64,000 nucleotides of DNA from Glossina fuscipes (Eukaryota; Arthropoda; Insecta; Diptera; Glossinidae). Numbering within the stretch: position 1 is the stretch's first letter; each line of letters starts with the position of its first letter. Where the stretch lies: contig NW_024003803.1 of NCBI RefSeq assembly GCF_014805625.2, positions 1,590,316 through 1,654,315 of the forward strand, given 5' to 3'. Shown here piece after piece: positions 61,351 through 64,000 of this stretch. The notes beneath the pieces are model-generated. The model ran no database searches. It was not told the DNA's origin and saw only the letters and a program-made list of their open reading frames with translations. Both the position numbers and the translations under genes were made by a program.

Positions 61351-64000
61351 ACAACAAAAGTAATGAATTTGGAAGAAGAAGATTTTTGAGCACTCTATGA
61401 TTAGCATCGGCGTATGCTGAATAAATCAATAATATTAAATGGAAAACTTTTATTTTATGTGAAGGAAGGTCAAAACCAACGAATTCAACCGTTATGTAAA
61501 GTGGTATTACCCGTTTATTTCTAATTTTTATCTGTAGAAGTCGCTGATCAACATTTTTGCAAACATCCAATATTTTCATATATAAAATCTCATTTTTTGT
61601 GCAGGTTGGTTGTATTTCCAGACTTCCATCTTACTTATATACGGCTTTTGTTCCGCTTTACGTGATTTTCAAACCTAATATGAGAAGATAGCTAAGTGTA
61701 AACTTACAACTTAATTAATATAGGAAAATGGTGAAAATGCAGATTTTTTTTTGGCAATTATTGTTGAATTTAGCTGATTATCCCACACAGTTTCATTTGT
61801 TTTTTTTTGGTCAAAGTTGTTAATGGTTACTTCAACAGAGCGGTGACTGACAGACTGACAAACTTCTCGCGTCAGTTCTATCATTGCAAGCTTTTAAGAA
61901 ATGTGATATTCGTATAAAGATGTTTTATGTTCACCATATAAAAACCATTAAATATAAAAGACTATAGCGTGTGAAGCAAGGTTCATATAAAATGTTGATA
62001 TATAACTTTTTATTGATGTGCTAAATGTCTGACTTAGAACATTTTTTACACTTACTGGTGAGAATTAACTAAGAGCAAATGGGCGAAGTTTTGTGGGCTA
62101 AGACAATTTGTTTTACAATTTATTCAAACAATAAGATCACCTAGACGCATTATAAATTCACGAAAACGAGCACGAACGAACAAGTTGTAAGAAACAACAA
62201 TGAGTCGTCACAAGCCACAAGGCGTTCTCTTATTTGTGATTTTCGCGATTTAACAAACCTTTTTATAGCAAAATTGATCTTGAAGAACTTTATTGTGGCT
62301 CCTTTTTAGGAATACCAAAAATTATAACAACAAAACACATTGTTTTCTTTTATAACTAGTGTTTAATCACAACACCAGTAATTACTGAAATATGTAACAA
62401 AGTGTATATAAATAAGATATTTGATACATGAGTGCTTTAACTTTGACTTTGTCTGTTTACATTTTTTATAGTGTTTGCTAAAATTTATAACATAAGAGAG
62501 AAATCCGGCTTTATGAAGTCATATCATCGAATATCTTTCTCAAAATTTGAATGCTTTTATTACGGTTTTTTGTTGAACCTTCATGTCTTCAACATTATTA
62601 TTAAAAAGATCTTACAATAAAATAAAATAATCTTACGACAGCAAGTACAAAATTAAAATAACGCTGCATTTTTGGATGTACCTTTGGAATGAGAGAGGGG
62701 TGAAAACTATATTCAAACATATTCAATCAATTCAAACTTGTTATTAATAACGTGTTGGATAATAATGTACAAGACAATATTGAAACTATATTACACACGT
62801 GTGTTTCTTCATTGAGCGGGCATCAAAGAAGGACAAAGTTGGATTAAAGTATTTGCCATACAGGCAAACCCCATTATTAGCTTTTAAATGCTAGCTAAGG
62901 TTGGCAATACATAAAAAGCTAGAATGGGAACACACATTTACCCGTATGCAAACAAACACGAGAGTCGTTTGAGACACAAACGAACAAATAGTGATTTGCA
63001 AAAGCAACGCAATCATTGTAATATAACGCAATTGTGATGTAGCGTAACATTCCCTTTTGTGATTTAACGGTTTTATCCGAGCTTTTTTAAGATTAAGTTC
63101 GTTCCATAGACTTGGGATTTTTGGGTTAATGTAGGTTTTGTTTACCATTGTTGAGAGATCTATTTAAAAATTATATATGAAAACTTATATTTACAATGCA
63201 CCTTCTGGTATTACCGGCTTTAACATTATGATTCAACTCACTTGACTCGATTGATATTGTCTTGCGCAAATACTCTGCTTATGCTTTTGCAAGAAAGTTA
63301 TCAATTTCAAATTTCATTGTAATCTTTTCATGCTAAACTTTTTTACGTGTGAAATGTACTGCGTACCATTTTTAACCTTTCCGAGAGTCATCAGCTGTCT
63401 CGGCTGATGAAGCTTCCAGACTGGCTTTACTGTACAATAATTCTCTGTCATTAGAATTGGGTAATGGGTTGTAAAATGACAGCGCGTAAAATCAAAGTAT
63501 CTACTTACCTCTTTATAGAAAAGCAATAAACTATTTTCAAATTTTATTGTTTGCTCGATAAAAATTTTCACAGCCGCTTAACCATTCGTTTCATTTGCTG
63601 TGAGCATTCTATTTCCGAAATTCAAAACTCCTAAGCAGGACCTCTTCATGAACTAAAGGTATTCCGGAAACTAACATAGGAAATAGGTGTCAATGGTGGT
63701 TAAACGTGCCTAACAGTGTGTTTATTTAGAAACGATATATTATTAATAAAAAAATTAATTTCTCTAATTAAATTTTTTTTTTATTGGAAAAGCTCGCAAA
63801 ACATAGACCAGCGTAATATTTCTTCACATCAAAGAGCAATTCGCGAAAACTGACAGACCTACCCTCATATTTTTCTAATATCTGTATTGATGCTCACGGG
63901 TTCTTATAGGACTCCGCCATGTATTCTCAAACTATGTGTTTATGAAGTATGTGATGTTATAACACATTTCCTCCTTATATTGGAGAAGAGCATTTCCTCC
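61351..64000. other. pan: Upstream pan intron; nothing recognised
   Basis: AT-rich sequence to the window edge. Open frames at 62891-63148 and 63314-63571 (minus strand) show no TCF sequence or other known domain. The N-terminal pan exons should lie further on. Confidence 0.45.

Noticed and set aside
1..64000. CRISPR arrays, bacterial operons, rRNA genes
   Set aside because: No regularly spaced repeats, operon-like packing or rRNA sequence; the spliced, transposon-rich layout is that of an insect genome.

Overview
This window looks like one stretch of a higher-fly (Schizophora) genome covering most of a single very long gene on the minus strand: pangolin (pan), the fly TCF/LEF transcription factor of the Wnt/Wingless pathway. 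The identification rests on short coding islands that read as consecutive parts of a TCF protein, are bounded by GT/AG splice sites, and join in compatible phase. The base composition is AT-rich and the introns are full of decayed transposons, which fits a fly. From recall, pan lies on Muller element F (the Drosophila dot chromosome, the X in many other flies). I did not see any other host gene.

In transcript order (high to low coordinates), pan exons are: 58536-58464, 55274-55191 and 54635-54486 (Pro/Ser-rich region between the N-terminus and the HMG box); a 2.9 kb alternative exon starting with its own ATG at 45327 and ending at a donor after 42446 (a long isoform, like isoform J of Drosophila pan); 41607-41421 (first half of the HMG box); two alternative exons for the second half of the HMG box, 40656-40491 and 18065-17909; and 11836-11764 (most of the C-clamp). 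The N-terminal beta-catenin-binding exons should lie beyond 64000, and the C-terminal exons below 1. Both candidate upstream exons (54635-54486 and 45327-42446) end in phase 2 and feed the same acceptor at 41607. The two HMG-half exons share phase 0 in and phase 1 out; using both or neither gives an early stop, so they should be mutually exclusive.

The introns carry transposon remains. From left to right: an R1-type LINE with poly-A tail (1-2988, +); a Ty3/gypsy pol relic (3.06-6.69 kb, +) split by another element on the minus strand and by a tRNA-derived SINE with a perfect 14-bp target duplication; a possible mariner relic near 10 kb; a Jockey-type LINE (23.5-25.7 kb, +); mariner relics near 33 kb (-) and 38.6 kb (+); a Tc1-like relic (36.5-37.1 kb, +); a piggyBac-like element (51.1-52.7 kb, -) whose subterminal ends carry the same palindrome; and mariner relics at 56.3-57.2 kb (+), 59 kb (-) and 61 kb (-). 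All are broken by stops, frameshifts or deletions.

The most interesting biology is in pan itself: a choice between two HMG-box halves about 22 kb apart, and a very large alternative 5' exon that ends in a CtBP-type PFDLS motif just before the HMG box. No tools were run; all family assignments are from reading motifs by eye.
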